From: Cheiracanthium punctorium
Lineage: Eukaryota; Arthropoda; Arachnida; Araneae; Cheiracanthiidae
Length of the DNA: 64,000 nucleotides
NCBI GenBank assembly: GCA_038373885.1
Contig: JAWZYV010016922.1
Coordinates: forward strand, 434,001-498,000
Direction: 5' to 3'
In this document: positions 1 through 12,793 of the stretch, piece after piece
How positions within the stretch are numbered: the stretch's first letter is position 1
Layout: each line of letters starts with the position of its first letter
Program-made: the position numbers and the translations under genes
Notes under the pieces: generated by a model
Told to the model about the DNA's origin: nothing
Database searches by the model: none
The model's input: the letters and a program-made list of their open reading frames with translations, nothing else

Positions 1-60
1 AAAAAAAAAAAAAAAAAAAAAAACGCCGCTTACTCTACCTCACAAGGTGGTAGAGTAAGG
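1..60. repeat. Poly(A) run and small hairpin
   Basis: The window opens with 23 A, followed by a short inverted repeat: an 11-base arm at 29-39 (CTTACTCTACC) matched by its reverse complement at 49-59. The A run could be the tail of an element lying outside the window. From here to 450 I see only T- and A-rich runs and no gene. Confidence 0.5.
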
Positions 61-450
61 ACGTGGGAATAAAAGAGATATAGAGTAAACGTGGAAATAC
101 GTTTTTTGGCCAAAACGCATACTGAATTACACTTTGCGGCGCTCGAACGCCAAAATTATTGATTTTACGAAAAAAAGGTATTTACATAAATTGTTGGAAA
201 TTTTCTCTAGTTTCCTTTTTTGTAGTTTTTTTTTTTTTTTTTTCGTGAAATGAGATGGAAAGGAGATATTGCCAAAAAACTGCTTTTGGACGCCATTTTT
301 CGAATATAGCGGCGGGAGCGGCAAAGATACGAGGGGGCAAAGTTGAAATTCAGAAAGAGCACATCAAAATCTATAAAATTGCCCATTTTCAAAACTCCCG
401 GAAAACTTTCCAGGTAACCCCCTTTTTTTTTGACCAAATGACTGGACAAA

Positions 451-782
451 TATAGGAATCTTTAGATTGAACATAACGGGAGAAAACTGGTTGCCTCCAA
501 ACGGTAGCCGTACTAGTGGCATGCGCATGCTCAAAATGGCAGTAATTTAAATTATAATGATATTTTCAATTATTTTAGAACAACCTGCATTTTAAAAAGT
601 ACTCGTATCGAAATATTTCCCCTCGAAATTATTTATTTTTCTAAAGTAACACAATGAATGTTCTATTTCACACTGACAGCAGCTATGGTGGTAACATAAA
701 TGGTGCGAGTTTTTGACATCAAAAAGTACATGATTTGGAATATTAAATGCTTCATCTACATCTAAGTATTCTCAAATCGATG
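451..782. repeat. Dispersed TIR repeat R1, copy 1
   Basis: This is a diverged copy of the sequence at 22483-22822. Shared landmarks, in order, are ATAGGAATCT, GTGGCATGCGCATGC, AAAAAGTACTCGTATCGAAA and a closing AAATC(G/T)ATGG. In copy 2 the two ends are imperfect inverted repeats of about 26 bases, so the family looks like a short non-autonomous DNA element of about 335 bp. There is no coding potential. Confidence 0.65.
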
Positions 783-1946
783 GCAAAATCAAGCATTTCA
801 GTTGTTCTAGAAAGCAAAACGAAAGGTGGAGGAAAATAGTTTTTGCAGCACTGTTTTCATAAATCACGTGACTTATATGTTTTTTTTTTCAGTTTAGGGT
901 TAAAATTGCTCTCTCCCCCTATTCCTCCTGCGTTTCTGACACCCATTTTCTAGCCCTTCAGTGAAGTAATTTAGGCATTCGTCACTTCTCCTCTAAGCGC
1001 AATTATAACTTGCTAATGAGGTGTGATGATTTCATTAATTGGATATTTCTTGAAGGAAATGGAAAAAAAAAAATTGTTTAACTTGCAAGAAGTTCCGCTA
1101 TATCTCAGAATATTACTTCTTCCCTGTTCCCATAGCAATGAGAGCGTGGGCACTTCGCATTGCAATCCATTCGATAGTCATTATGAGGAATTCCAATGAG
1201 GAAAATCATCCAGATATCATTCATTCAAGATGAAATCATTTGATTGAAAAGGTGTGACCAGCGAGTGGCCTATCTTTCTTGTCTTATTCTGTGAAGCTTA
1301 ACTTACGGGAAAATACCCAGCAAACACGCGGTCATCGTCGACAAATCCGAAAGAAACCAACACAGTTCCTGCTCGGTAGTCACACGATTGTTCTTCGTTA
1401 GTCACGAAACACAAATATAGAGATCCTAAATGGTCAGATAAATTTTAAGTTTTCGAATATCGTAATAAGAATCTCAGTCAGTCAAAGTATATTTTTAATG
1501 CTTTTGAATTAATTAGTGAATGTGATGGCTCATATTTTCCTGTTATTTACCGAGAGTAGAGGTTATCAATTTCTCGGATTTTTTTTTTTTTTTTTTTTTT
1601 CTTTTAACATAGAATTACGTTCCTCCATTACGGTCCTATCCAAAGAAAAATATCTGATGTGGACACGACATGACTTCTTTGTACGTCTAATAAATTAGAT
1701 TTACAGATTTCCCGAGAGTGGGCAACCGACTTACTGGTTTACGGTTTTCACAACACAAGGCCTGCTCTCGAACTAACCTGTGAAATTACAGCCGTAGGCC
1801 CGAACAAACTGAACCCACGGGGAAAGACTTAATATGATTAGTACATTACAGGATTAATCTTGTTTTAATTAATAAACAAATAACAAATAAATCAGAAACA
1901 GGGAGGGAAAAGAAAAATTTTGCTGGCGTACAAAGTCCAGTGGTAC
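783..1946. other. No recognised gene
   Basis: AT-rich sequence with several A and T runs. The only ORF of any length (around 1516-1698) runs through a poly(T) tract and shows no protein-like composition. I see no RNA gene or complete element. Confidence 0.5.
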
Positions 1947-1948
1947 CA

Positions 1949-3676
1949 GGGGCTCTAGCACGATCTTATCCGAAAGCATCCGTGACGGATAGTTCTCACT
2001 CACGGATACTGGAGATCTTCGGATAAATAGCCGCTACCCTCCTTTTGACTCTACCACCATGGTTTCGTCTAATGGAAGTGAGAATTTTTATGCCTCTTCC
2101 GAAAGTATCGGAAGGGGACGCTATCAACCAATCAAAACAAGGCACTCTTTGCCGAATTCGAGCACGTAGTTTAAGCTTATGGCATAGTACTTAAATAGGT
2201 ACCACGTCTTGTCTTAGTTTGTGAGTCGATCTCTGGCTGTGTTATACCATTTGAATATACATCGTGTAAGATACTAATGCGCAGTACTCAAATACAGTCG
2301 AAAAAAATTAATATCGATTTTCGAACCGCTTTACCAAAACTTTAATTGTAAGTTGCGTGCAAAGCTATTTGCGCTTTGGTGGCTGAATCGGTAAGACGCG
2401 GGACTATTACTAGGGCGTTATGTGATCGAACCCCGTGCTGCGCGATATTTTCCCGCACATGTTTTTTTTTTTTTTTTTTAATGCGCGAATCCTAGTAATT
2501 AATTCATTTTTTAGTCAAGTAAATATATATTTAGTTTTTCATTTATTCATTTATTTATCATTTTTTTACTACCTGTTTATTGATTTTATATTATTATTTA
2601 AATTTTATTTCCTTTTGTAAAATCTTTACTTTGTGGAATCAGAATTTTACACTTTCAAAATAAATCACTTTTAACACCCACAAAACTCAATATTTCTTTA
2701 AGGTACATTAATTTTTGCCAGACAGACTATTTTTTTCCTAATTTTCACCCGTTCGTGATGCAACAGCAACAGCATTAATTTTTTAAGCATAATCAATTGT
2801 AAAAATATATTCTTTGAGAAGCAGAAATAAAATTTAAAAATATATAAATAAATATACAATCAACTCACAATTTTACGACCCTTCCGATTTAACGACCCTC
2901 TGATGAAGTGCTGACAGTTTTCAATACCTTTTATAAACTTTTGATTTAACAACCATTTCATTTAACATCCTACTTGCCAAGGTTCCCGTTAAGTTCGTTA
3001 AATCGCGAGTCGACTGTATATATTAATAAATTAAGATATATATTAAAAAATTCAATAAGTAGTAAAAATAAATAAATAAATAAAAAAGTAAATAAATATT
3101 TATTTGACTAAAAAATGAATTAATTACCAGTATTCGCGTATTAAAGAAAAGCACGTAAAAGGTAAGCAGATTGTTATTTTATAAATTTTAAATATCATTA
3201 AAAATTAGCATTATTATATTCTAATTGTTCTAGGCTCTAAATATTTTTTAAACTCTTGAATCAGTTGGAATGTTAATGATTTATTCAACCGAAAATTGTT
3301 GATAAATTCGTCGTCGCTTAATTCAAAGGATTTACACCTAGGAATCGAATTTCGATTCCTATGAACCCTTCTAGCATCTTATTGTTGTGCAACAGTTGCT
3401 AAAATTAAAATCGAGCCATTATTTTGATGTAAACAACTACCACCAGAACAAATAACCACGCACGCTGACTTGTATCCGAAGCGGAAAGAGCTTTTCACTT
3501 GCGTTCACCCTGCCGGAAAAAAAGTGGAATTTCCGACAGTGATTCCGATATCGGAACGTTCCCGAGAGCATCATGGTAGACCAAATTGACGCCCTTTCGG
3601 AATGCGACGTCATGAGTGAGAAAAGGGTTGTTTTTCCGCTTCGGAAAGGTTTCCGAAACGATCGTACTAGAGCCCC
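1949..3676. mobile_element. TIR element GGGGCTCTAG (1.7 kb)
   Basis: The ends are inverted repeats: GGGGCTCTAGCACGATC at the left and the complement of GGGGCTCTAGTACGATC at the right, one mismatch in 17. Sub-terminal sequence at both ends is rich in CCGAAA/TTCGG words. No transposase ORF remains and the middle is AT-rich. Within it, CAGTCGA near 2294 and TCGACTG near 3010 flanked by TA may be the ends of a separate pogo-like relic; that part is weak. No clear target duplication was seen. Confidence 0.55.
2373..2480 (+). repeat. tRNA-like SINE head
   Basis: Contains a polymerase III A-box-like TGGCTGAATCGG and, about 45 bases on, a degenerate B-box (GATCGAACCCC). A run of T from 2461, the usual pol III stop, follows soon after. 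The acceptor and T stems do not pair properly, so this is read as a tRNA-derived SINE fragment rather than a functional tRNA gene. Confidence 0.45.
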
Positions 3677-3679
3677 AGT

Positions 3680-4132
3680 TTCTTTATTAGTTCTTCTAAG
3701 TTCAAACAGGAGACAAAAAGAATTTTGACTTTCAGAATAATTCAGTTTAAGATAATTGTACCTCCGCTGTTCGAAATATCTCTAGGTTAAACAATCATTC
3801 ATCCAATTTGAAAGGCGCTTGGTTATTATTTAATTAATTTGGTTAATTATTTGTCTTCATCTGGACAATACATCTCCCCCCCCACCTTGATTAATATAAG
3901 AATACAGAATAGTGAATAGTGAAGGCTTTATTTTAAAAAAATTGTTACTGCTGTTTTATTTAAGAGCTTTCTTAATTTCAAAAATCTTAATTTTAAAAAT
4001 AAAAGGCCCGATAAAATTGCCTTTTTTTTAATTTCCTTGTTTCCTACAGAATGTTTTAGCATTTCTGATTTTATTGTTTATAATTCAAAGACTTTAATAA
4101 ATGATGAACCGATAATAAATCAGAGGAGCAGG

Positions 4133-4163
<31 letters not shown>

Positions 4164-4473
4164 GGAAGAAGAAGAAGAATTTGAGTCTGCATCCACGTTA
4201 TGATTTTCTCTTGTAGACGGAAATTTTCTAGTATATATTTTGCCATCAATCTGTAGATTGTGATGGGGATTTTTTAATATGGTACTGTGTTGTTAAGGGA
4301 CATTCCATTATATAATGGAGAAGGTTTGCACGTTTGTTACGAATACAAGAAGGATTAGGGGCTTTACTAATTTTTCAGAGGCAAGCATTGAATGCTCTAT
4401 GTCCAAGAAAGAATATGAATATGTTTCTATGACTTAGGCATTACGTCTGTTGAAACTTTCGGGAAAAAATTAA
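3680..4473. other. No recognised gene
   Basis: AT-rich spacer with a 23-base A run at 4140 followed by GAA repeats. No supported coding region. Confidence 0.5.
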
Positions 4474-4830
4474 AGGTGTGGCGCCCAGTCTGACGTTTTG
4501 ACTGTTGTCAGTAACGAAGAATAAATTTGATTTTTATAAAAAAATACTTGAGGGTGATTAAAAAATACTTGAAGCGAGAATCCTTTACTTTTTTAGCACA
4601 TCATTTCTCTTAAAAATTGTCAGGATTATTTTTAACAGCACTGCATCTGCTGAAAACTCGAAGAATACGATGGAAAATATCATTGATGTAGAAGAACAAA
4701 TGGATAGACTGCCCAATGCTGTAAAAAAGGGCAGCCGTTGCCTTCGCTCGATTTAACTACCAGCAAGATGGCAACAGCTACCCTTTTTTCAGCATTGGAA
4801 AATGGTAAGAAATGGTTGCGCTTCAAACGT
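4474..4830. mobile_element. TTAA-flanked MITE, family P, copy 1
   Basis: Flanked by TTAA on both sides. Most of its length matches the element at 42539-43060: TCTGACGTTTTGA, a run ending TTATTTTTAACAG, and AACTACCAGCAAGATGG. It contains a modest hairpin, AATGCTGTAAAAAAGGGCAG against CCCTTTTTTCAGCATT. It lacks the long palindrome of copy 2 and therefore represents the ancestral state. TTAA duplication is typical of piggyBac-like transposons. Confidence 0.6.
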
Positions 4831-5654
4831 TTAAACAATTGATGTTTTAAATAAGAAAGAGGGAACAGGTGTTTCAAACGAGTGAACTGGTTACATGTGT
4901 GTCTAATAAATCATCACCTAAATTTATTTTATTTGAAAGAGATACAGTATTGCTATAATACTAAGGTTTGACAATTTCTAGCCAAACATTTGCAATATCG
5001 CCAAGCTGGGTTTAGTTTGAAAGACTTACTTTCTTCACTAGATGTTTTGCCAAAAGCCAACAAGCTTGAGATAGTTTGCGAGATTTTGGTCATAGCCGAA
5101 ACAGTGACTTACTACACACTTTTAATTAATTGGAGGTATTCATAGACTTTATAGACGAATATAATAGATCAAACCTGTTATATACAGGAGTTATACCTGT
5201 TATAACCAAGCTTTCCTCTGTTTTCTTTAGATTTTCCGTCGGATCCCAGCGTTGGGCTTGCCCAAATTGCTTGAAAACTGACGTAGTTATAGAAAGGGAA
5301 TATTTTCGGATTCGTCCTTTCACTGATGGGAACGAAGAGATGAAACCTGGGTTCGGGATTAAAGATAAATTGAAAGGAACAGTCACCTATCTTTGATAAA
5401 ATGCTTCGCTATACTTATATCCCTGCCCTCTCCCCTTCCTTTTTTATGAATCCGCCACTGACCTTAACGTGTTCGACAGCATACACTTCAGGCTAAAGGC
5501 ATGTTCAACATTAGCAGCGTTTTGCATGCGGTCGATTTCAGGCTGTCTCTGATGCTTTCCGGACCGGATATCATATATTGCATGACCGGTTTTTACGTTA
5601 AATCTGCATCCGCTGTTAACTCACAAATCCAACATTTTTGTATTACGTAAGAAC
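4831..5654. other. Spacer with one unassigned 88-codon ORF
   Basis: An open frame on the plus strand (5130-5396) encodes a peptide with RWACPNCLKTD, a CxxC-like pair, followed by acidic and basic residues. It begins at a non-ATG codon, and an equally long frame lies opposite on the minus strand. It could be an exon or a transposon remnant, but nothing around it decides. No function is proposed. Confidence 0.25.
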
Positions 5655-6272
5655 GAGGGCCCGATTATATGACCAACCGGGGCCTGGGACAGAAGTCTGA
5701 ATGGGAGCCCCCTAGACGTTGTTACTGTGTCTGACAACTACTTTATGTATTTTTTCTGTCTTCGCATATAAATCATTGTCATGATTAAATGCATCCAACA
5801 TGAAATATACTAGTATTAGATAAATGAGAATGTTTATGAACATTACAAACATGTGAAACATCAACATTATAAAATAAGTTTTATTAAAAATTAAGACGAA
5901 AATACAACTAAAAACCTGACTTTTTCATAGCATTAATAATCATAATAGGCAAATTCCTATTTATTGGTGCCCCATTCTCACTGGGTAGCCACTTAAAAAA
6001 CTTCAGTGGGTCCGGTAACTTACCGCGTAAACACTTAAAATCTAGTTACCACTTCTTTTTGCAGAAATCGTTAATCTGCTGTGATATTTTTTGGTGTGGA
6101 TAATTAAGAAAAAAAAAATTGGCTATTTGTAACTTGTAAATTTATAACTGAAAAAAATTAGGCAGTTACGACATTGGAAAAAAAAACACCTTAAACTAAA
6201 TTCACATACTGTAATAATTGAGGGGCCCCTCAAAATCGGGGGCCTGGGGCATACGCCCCTCTTGCCCCTGCG
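5655..6272 (-). mobile_element. hAT-like element H1, copy 1
   Basis: Inverted, diverged copy of the element at 41610-42436. Shared landmarks include GGGCCCGATTAT near the left end, GGGGCCTGGGACAGAAGTCTGA, ACATGAAATATACTAGTATT, CTATTTATTGGTGCCCCATT and ACTTCAGTGGGTCCGG. Here the position occupied by a nested MITE in the other copy is empty (around 6050-6065), which makes this copy the reference empty site. Its own right end is degraded. Confidence 0.65.
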
Positions 6273-6316
6273 ATAAGAACAGCAGGTTTAACCGATTGAA
6301 AATATCTATCTATATT

Positions 6317-6999
6317 CAGGGACTGATTTCTAGCATGGCATTCGGGAGGGCTCCCAAACTTACCCTTTAAGTGTAAAATTTGAAAAGTTTGATTTTATTT
6401 AAAAAAAAGAGATAGATAAACTAATTTTATGAAAAATAACAGTAATAATAATTACTCTGTTACTATTTCATAGTGCTACCATTGTATCTACACCTTTTTT
6501 AAGCTAAGCGGTATAGTCTCAAGCAATTATTCAGCACAAACTCGCATTTAGTCGTGGTCTATGTAGTGATGTATGCTGATTGCGAGGAAACCATGTAGTA
6601 CTGATTTTCAATCGGAACATATAAAAGGAGATAACTTTTTAAGTGGAGCAAAGTGAAGAGCTATCACACTATAAATAAATGTTCTGATATAAGCATTAGG
6701 AAAATAAATACAAAAATTTTGTGAGGCACATTACTTGAAACAGGAAATAAAATTAACGATTAAAAACTAAACAAATATTTACTCCTACATAATATTATTA
6801 ATTGCCGAACTATTGCATTTCATTTTGCATATCAATTAAATAATCATTTTATGCTGTTATAACATCCTTCTTTGTATGGTGTAAAGTTGCTTTGTAGGGT
6901 ACAATTACTGGGGGTTGCTTTGTAGGGTAGAGAGTGTTAGTAAGAGGGCCTCCAATGAAGCTTTTACCCTGGGCCACCCTCTCTGCAAATAGGTCCCTG
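6317..6999. mobile_element. hAT-like element H2, copy 1 (683 bp)
   Basis: Starts CAGGGACTGATTTC and ends AATAGGTCCCTG, with a perfect 8-bp direct duplication TCTATATT on both sides (6309-6316 and 7000-7007), the hallmark of hAT transposition. Ends and sub-ends match the short element at 15366-15540. No transposase frame; non-autonomous. Confidence 0.8.
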
Positions 7000-7194
7000 T
7001 CTATATTTTAGAATCTTTAATTCGCTATAAATTATCTTAATGATTAGTTGGTTGGAGTTGAACAGTACAAGATTCAAAACAGGATATAATGCGAAAGGTG
7101 AAGTGTAAATAATTAGCAAAATTAAGATATAATTAAATGGTGAGTTATAAAAATAGGTAAATTTAATTTGGAATTACGGTCGATTATCTGCACT

Positions 7195-7390
7195 AGGGAT
7201 CTAAGCCGATGTCCTCCGATTGGGGTCGTCCGTTGGGCGTCTTCAATGGGTCCTAACCCGTATTTACGTTAAGTATCGGAGAAAACCACGGAAAACACCT
7301 AACGGCTAGGTCGAGGGACTCAGCTTGGGCTTGAACCAGACACTTCCCGTCTTCCAGCTGACAGCGCTTCGCGCTCGGCCACATTAGGCT
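7195..7390 (-). repeat. tRNA-derived SINE family A, fragment
   Basis: On the minus strand a tRNA-like head (GTGGCCGAGCG... then TGGTTCAAGCCC, a B-box) is followed by the family-A body: GTGGTTTTCTCCGATACTTA, CGTAAATACGGGTTAGGACC. The same body occurs at 20985, 22965 (minus), 34773 (minus) and 47243. Diverged and non-functional as a tRNA. Confidence 0.7.
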
Positions 7391-7807
7391 AAATTTAGGT
7401 AGAAACTGAAAAAGTGAGCTTTAAAAAAAATAAAAGTGTGGTCTCATGTCAAAAAAGGGGGAGGGATAAGGTAGTACCTGTATAGGGGTACTCCCTTATC
7501 CCTTAGAGGTTATCATCCGGGTCCTAGTCAAGGTAAGCCACTCAATTCATATTGAAAAGTGAAAATGAATGTATCGAAGGAAGTGGGACAAATTTAGCTG
7601 TGCAGTATCTTAATGTTTGAAACAGCACTAAAATGAATGCATTGGCACAGGGGGGTCTTAGGCCTAGGTCTTTTAGAGGCCCTATACAAATGTGCTTTGT
7701 TAACACGAACAAAGAATTAATTCTACTTCGATTTAAAATTAGTTTGTGTTGTTCAAACTTAACAAATAAAGTAAAATCTTGTGCACAGCTCGATGAAACT
7801 TCAAGAC

Positions 7808-7810
<3 letters not shown>

Positions 7811-7851
<41 letters not shown>

Positions 7852-7864
7852 TTATTTATTTATT
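7811..7864. repeat. (TA)n-(TTTA)n microsatellite
   Basis: About 18 TA dinucleotides pass directly into TTTA tetranucleotides. The ORF crossing it translates to an Ile-Tyr run and is not a gene. Confidence 0.95.
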
Positions 7865-7994
7865 TACAGTCGCTCCTCTGGAGTGTTAACAAAATTATAC
7901 ATTTTCTTATGTTTCTAAGTGCAAAATTCGATTTCTTTAAATTTATGTGTCAAATCGAAGATATTTTTGAGATATGATAAAAACATTCTGGTGC

Positions 7995-8060
7995 AGACTT
8001 CTTTCTCCGCTACGAGGGCAGCAGATGTTGGTCTTTTCATTATGGAGGCAACCAGAAGGC
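7995..8060 (-). repeat. SINE family C, tail fragment
   Basis: Matches the family-C body (TTGGTCTTTTCATTATGGAGGCA; compare 36900 and 40870). Only the 3' half is present; the tRNA-like head is missing. Confidence 0.5.
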
Positions 8061-8658
8061 ATGCCAACGTTTTTCCCTTTGAGTGGTCTCCTAATTTTGA
8101 ATCAATTCCATATGAGAGACCTAGCACCTGAATTTGACAACCCTAGAGGTATAGTTTGAGCAAGGAGTACACTGGAGCCACGAACAGATTTTCCGTGCAC
8201 CAGCTCCCGTTACCGTACACAGTTCCACAACAGCGCATCTAAGACATGTTTTCATCCTCCCAAGCACGGGCCAAGCCGGTGCTGCTTCACTTTCCGTGTT
8301 CTTATGGGAACGGAGCTTAACGACTAGCCCACTGTGGGATCTTTTCAAAATATTTAAACGTAATATGTATAGAACTTCTTTTTTTTTTTTGGGGGGGGGG
8401 GACATAACTCATACCAGAATCTAAATAACGCTGCTGTGTAGTGATCTGTGGATAAGTAAAGACATGTACAGCTACGGAAAAAAAAAAAAAAAACAACGCC
8501 CACTTGTACTTTATTCGGCCGTCGTTTGTCGTACAGAAAGTTACAGATACCAATCATTTACGATTGAAGTACACTTTAATCTGCTATACATTAAAATTGC
8601 ATAAGGGGTCATCCCCATATTAAAATTCGCACCAACCCCCCCCCCCAACAGCAATTCC

Positions 8659-8877
8659 CATGGGCGCCGGCAAAATATTTTCCAGGGGGGGGCAAAGACT
8701 ACTCTAGGGGGGGCAAAGACTACTCAAGGGTGGGCAAAGACTACTCAAGGGGGGGGGGGCAAAGGCTACTTTAACGTATGGTTACCATGTTGGAAAGAGC
8801 AAAAAAGCAAGGGAAAACACTGCATGCAAAACCCAGGGGGGGCATTGCCCCCTTCCCCTATGCTGCCGGCGCCCATA
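8659..8877. mobile_element. hAT-like MITE with 8-bp duplication
   Basis: Ends are CATGGGCGCCGGCA and TGCCGGCGCCCATA, flanked by a perfect duplication GCAATTCC (8651-8658, 8878-8885). The inside carries four to five tandem copies of a ~26-base unit, GGGCAAAGACTACTC with a variable G run (about 8686-8775). Non-coding. Confidence 0.85.
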
Positions 8878-8999
8878 GCAATTCCTAGATTTCACGTCAT
8901 ATTTCAAAAATTTAGCTCATTTTAGCCCCGGATACCAATTTTCAATACATTTGAACTGAAAATGAGTGAGTTATGAGTAACGTGAACATTTATTTTTTC

Positions 9000-9696
9000 C
9001 TTCAAAACGGGACATCTACTACTTTTTGGCAATAGTGTATTTATTTTCTTCCTCAAAACGGGACATCTACTGTTTTTAAGGTAATAGTGTAGGGAGACTG
9101 AATTGACAGGTAGGGGTATCTTTTAGTTGTTAAGAAAACGCGCAAAAAAACTTGTGTTAATGTAAATATCAAAATAAAGTGGGGGAAAAAACCTATGCTA
9201 AAACACACATACACTACAAGAAATAGTGCAAGACGTACGTTTCGGGTGGTACAAGGGGTAGACCCTTCTTCGACTTCAAAAACACCATCCGACACAAGGC
9301 AGGAAGGTAGGAAAGTGAGAAATGTAAACAAAAGCACACACAGAAAAAAGGAAGTGTTCATTCGGAAGGAAAAAAATTCTTAGAAAACCAGAGCGAAAAG
9401 AGAAAATAAAGGGAAGATCGGGGGGAGGGGGAAGCAAAAGAGGGACGTGACTTTAAAAAAAAGAAATAAAAATTAAATAAACTGAAATAGTTGACAAAAA
9501 AAGAACAAACACAAAAACAATACATCCCCACGACGTTCGTTACCGTGGGTTGCTCTCTTTCTAAAAACGGGACATTGAAGGAGACATTTTCTAAAAACGG
9601 GACATTACGGTGTCCCAAAGCTGTGCTTGGGGATAACGGGACAAGCCACCTAAATACGGGACTGTCCCGTTCAAAACGGGACGTATGGTCACCTTA
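9000..9696. mobile_element. Remnant ending in TAAGGTGACC-type terminus
   Basis: The right end, GGGACGTATGGTCACCTTA, is the complement of the TAAGGTGACCATACGTCC terminus seen at 49279 and 50397. Internally the word AACGGGACAT recurs (for example 9007, 9056, 9595). The left end is not recognisable. A minus-strand frame (9053-9361) is hydrophobic at both ends and looks superficially secreted, but it has no ATG-led homology I recognise and lies inside the repeat. Confidence 0.5.
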
Positions 9697-10429
9697 GTTA
9701 TGAGCTTCCAAATTCCCTTTCGCCTGTGTTTAAATATTTTTTCATACTTTAATTCGTATCTCATGATATTGATAATAACAAGCTGATTTTTATTCGTACT
9801 ATTAAACTGAACGACCCAAACACAATTTACTATTATTAAAATTTTTAATAAAATATTAATATGAATTATGAAGTATGGATTATTAAATTAATATTCAAAA
9901 ACATTATGAATAGCGAACTAGCCAAATTTCGGTGGAAATAGATGCAGAAAGTAATATGGCTGTGCAAAATTTCAAATTTGTACGTTCAGTAGTCTAATTT
10001 ATATTAAATAAAATGCGCTATTTTCATGAGTCAAGAGACTGTAAACAAATTTATTAAGTGACATTTCATTTGAAAATTCTGTAAAATAAATGTTAATTAG
10101 ATTTCTTTGACACAAAATTAATGAAAATTAGCAAACTAAATTGGAGGTTTATAGAGTTTGGTAGTGATTCTATACAGCGTCTATTGTTGCGTCCACTACT
10201 ATATTTCCACCCAAATAAAATATCTTCCATGTAATAAAATTAGATGCAGTAGATGTATGTCTTCCAATACAACGTCCTATTTCTGAAAACTAACATCCTC
10301 AACATTCCAGGCATGAATTTGACCTTTTTTAATATCTGAAACATCAGGTCTTTGGACTTCCCTTTACTTTATCAAACATACAAATCAGATCTTTTTGTCT
10401 AAATTTTCATCTGATTTTAAATTAAAATA
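9697..10429. other. No recognised gene
   Basis: AT-rich spacer; I see neither coding frames nor clear repeats. Confidence 0.5.
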
Positions 10430-11741
10430 CAGTGGAACCTGCTAAAGTGACCACCTTGGTAAAGAGACCACCTGTCTAAAGCGAACACTTTTATGAAATT
10501 TCATTGTAACTCATAAAAAATGTATGGGGAAAATATCCTGTTAAGTGACCACCTGCTAAAACTGTATAGTGACCAGATAATCTGCCAAATTTAAGTTTTT
10601 TAACCTGTCCAATGTGACCACTTTCCACTATAAACTGCCTCTTAAATATAAAACACATTCAGATAATATAGAATGCTATATCCCTTTTCAGTTGTTTAAC
10701 ACAAGATTTGATATCAACACTGATTCTGTCTTCTGTAACACTTGTTCTCAATAGATGAATAAATAAAATAAAATAAAAAATAGATAAATAAATTAAAAAG
10801 GAAAACTTGTTTTAGTCTAGATTCTTTTATATTTCTGTTGATGCTAAAATTGATTCAGCGTGGTTTCCGGTAAGAGGTCTGTGGGATGCAGTTAATCACA
10901 TATTTACAATTACTTTTGATGAAGTTAATCACACATTTATGAGTACTTCTGATTTCCCTTTACCTATTCTAATGTAATACTCTTGCCAATTTAAATCTCC
11001 CATATGATAATAATGCTATTTAACTGTTTCTTAATTTACTTTGGTTTTAGCCTTTGCAATGTGCATTTTGTTGGCGTCTGTAGTCTGTGAATATGTATTT
11101 AATTTTCTTTCCCACAGGATTACAATAATTTTGTCTAGGCTACAAAAACTATATTCTGATCACCCCTGTGGCGAGTCACATTTAAACTTTGCCAAACATG
11201 TATAAAGCCTAACATTTCTTTTCATTTTTTCAACCTGGCGATTTATTTGGCGACCGGCCTTTTTAAAACTTTGCTGTTACAGCACAGTGTGTTATCTAAA
11301 CAATGTGTTTTTCTTGATGTACACTAGTGAAAATTGTATCATGAACTATATTTGTGCAAACATGAAAACAACCCAAACATTCAAACTGTACTTAAGTACT
11401 ATGTCAAAATGGAAATTTATATTTTTTATTAATATTTATTATTTTTTATTATTCATTGTGACCATGAAGTATTAAAATACATATTGAAACATAAGTATAA
11501 GGAAGTCGCACACAATTTGTATGTAGTGTGAATTTTAATGTTTCAGTATTTTACTCCCTACATTCCTCTTTTTTGTTCATGGATATTTATTGATTTTGCG
11601 ATCTTGTTATAAATAAACTGTAGAGTGTTTGTGCAAGTGTTATTTGAATTTTAAGCATAAACAAATTTATTAAAGTGCTACCTTTGTAAGGTGACCAGTT
11701 TTGTCGTTCCCGAGGGTGGTCACATTAGGTAGGTTCCACTG
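10430..11741. mobile_element. pogo/Tigger-like element, full length (1312 bp)
   Basis: Bounded by TA on both sides, with inverted termini CAGTGGAACCTGCTAAAGTG and the complement of CAGTGGAACCTACCTAATGT. The word AGTGACCA or GTGACCAC is repeated through the terminal 200 bases at each end, as in transposase-binding arrays of pogo-type elements. No intact transposase; the interior matches 12794-13738 closely. The short frames near 11287 lie inside it and are not genes. Confidence 0.8.
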
Positions 11742-12793
11742 TATACGAAATTTGATAAAAGAACCGCGGGTAGGGCCTACTTTTCCATACGGCCCCAGTG
11801 CCTCAAAAAGCCTTAAGAAGTTCCTGCCTTCCCTTTAAAGTACAACAATGAAATTAATACTAATTAATCTATTCTCTTAACCACCCCTGCATAAACATCT
11901 ACTCTATAACTGGTTTTGAAGCGAGCTTTGAATAGTTTTTATAAGAAAAAAAAAAAAGTATGTCGGAGACTGATAATTTTCTGAATTGTGTTTACAACGT
12001 ATATACCGTACATGTTTTGTAACAGTAATTCTATACGAAACATTTATCAAAATATCTTGCCATGCTGTTATTTGACAATGTTTCCAAAAATGAGTGAGGC
12101 TTCAGAAAATTTAGTAATGCAATTACTGAGCTGAACATTTTTCTTTTTAACACTTTCCAACAAAGTAGAAAAGTGTTTGTGATTTCGGTTTGCCTGTCCG
12201 TCCTCTAACTCCCGCAAATATGCATCGATTGCTACGAAAATTATGCATGTTATTTCTATGTACTGCACCATGTACCCTATTGAAAATGGTGCATGTAGCA
12301 TTTATAGTTCTTCTGCAGGACAGCTCAAAAGATTTTCAATACATTACGCTCCATGGGTAGTCATTCTCTTTACAGAGATATTTGGGCTATTTGAAATGAA
12401 ACAAAATCGATACATTTTATTAAGGATTAAAAAACAAAGCTCTCCATAGAAAATAGTGACTGTATCATTAATAGTGCTTCTACTGGAGCACTCAAAGTTT
12501 ATTCCAATGCATTACGTTCAATGGCAGTTTAGAGACAGGCATCGAATTAAAGCACAATGCTATCTTACTATGTAATACCTCCCTCAAAAGTTGCCAACTT
12601 TTGCAATAAATCGTCAAATACGGTGAGAAAAAAATCTTTCAAAAAATGAACCCAGCTTGGCGATATTTTCATTAGTTAGCGAAAAATCAAAAAATACCTA
12701 ATCGTAATAACAAGATAAGATGATTTCAATGGGAATATTGAAAATTTATTACCCGCGCTCTCATTAACCTATTTAGTGCATTGCGTTGTGTTG
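11742..12793. other. Spacer between the two pogo-like copies
   Basis: Contains a phrase TTTGCCTGTCCGTCC typical of degraded retroelement 3' regions and a few weak repeats, but no gene or complete element that I can support. Confidence 0.4.

Noticed and set aside
9053..9361. Secreted-looking 102-codon minus-strand frame
   Set aside because: Lies inside a repeat remnant; the hydrophobic ends reflect T-rich sequence and I know no matching family.
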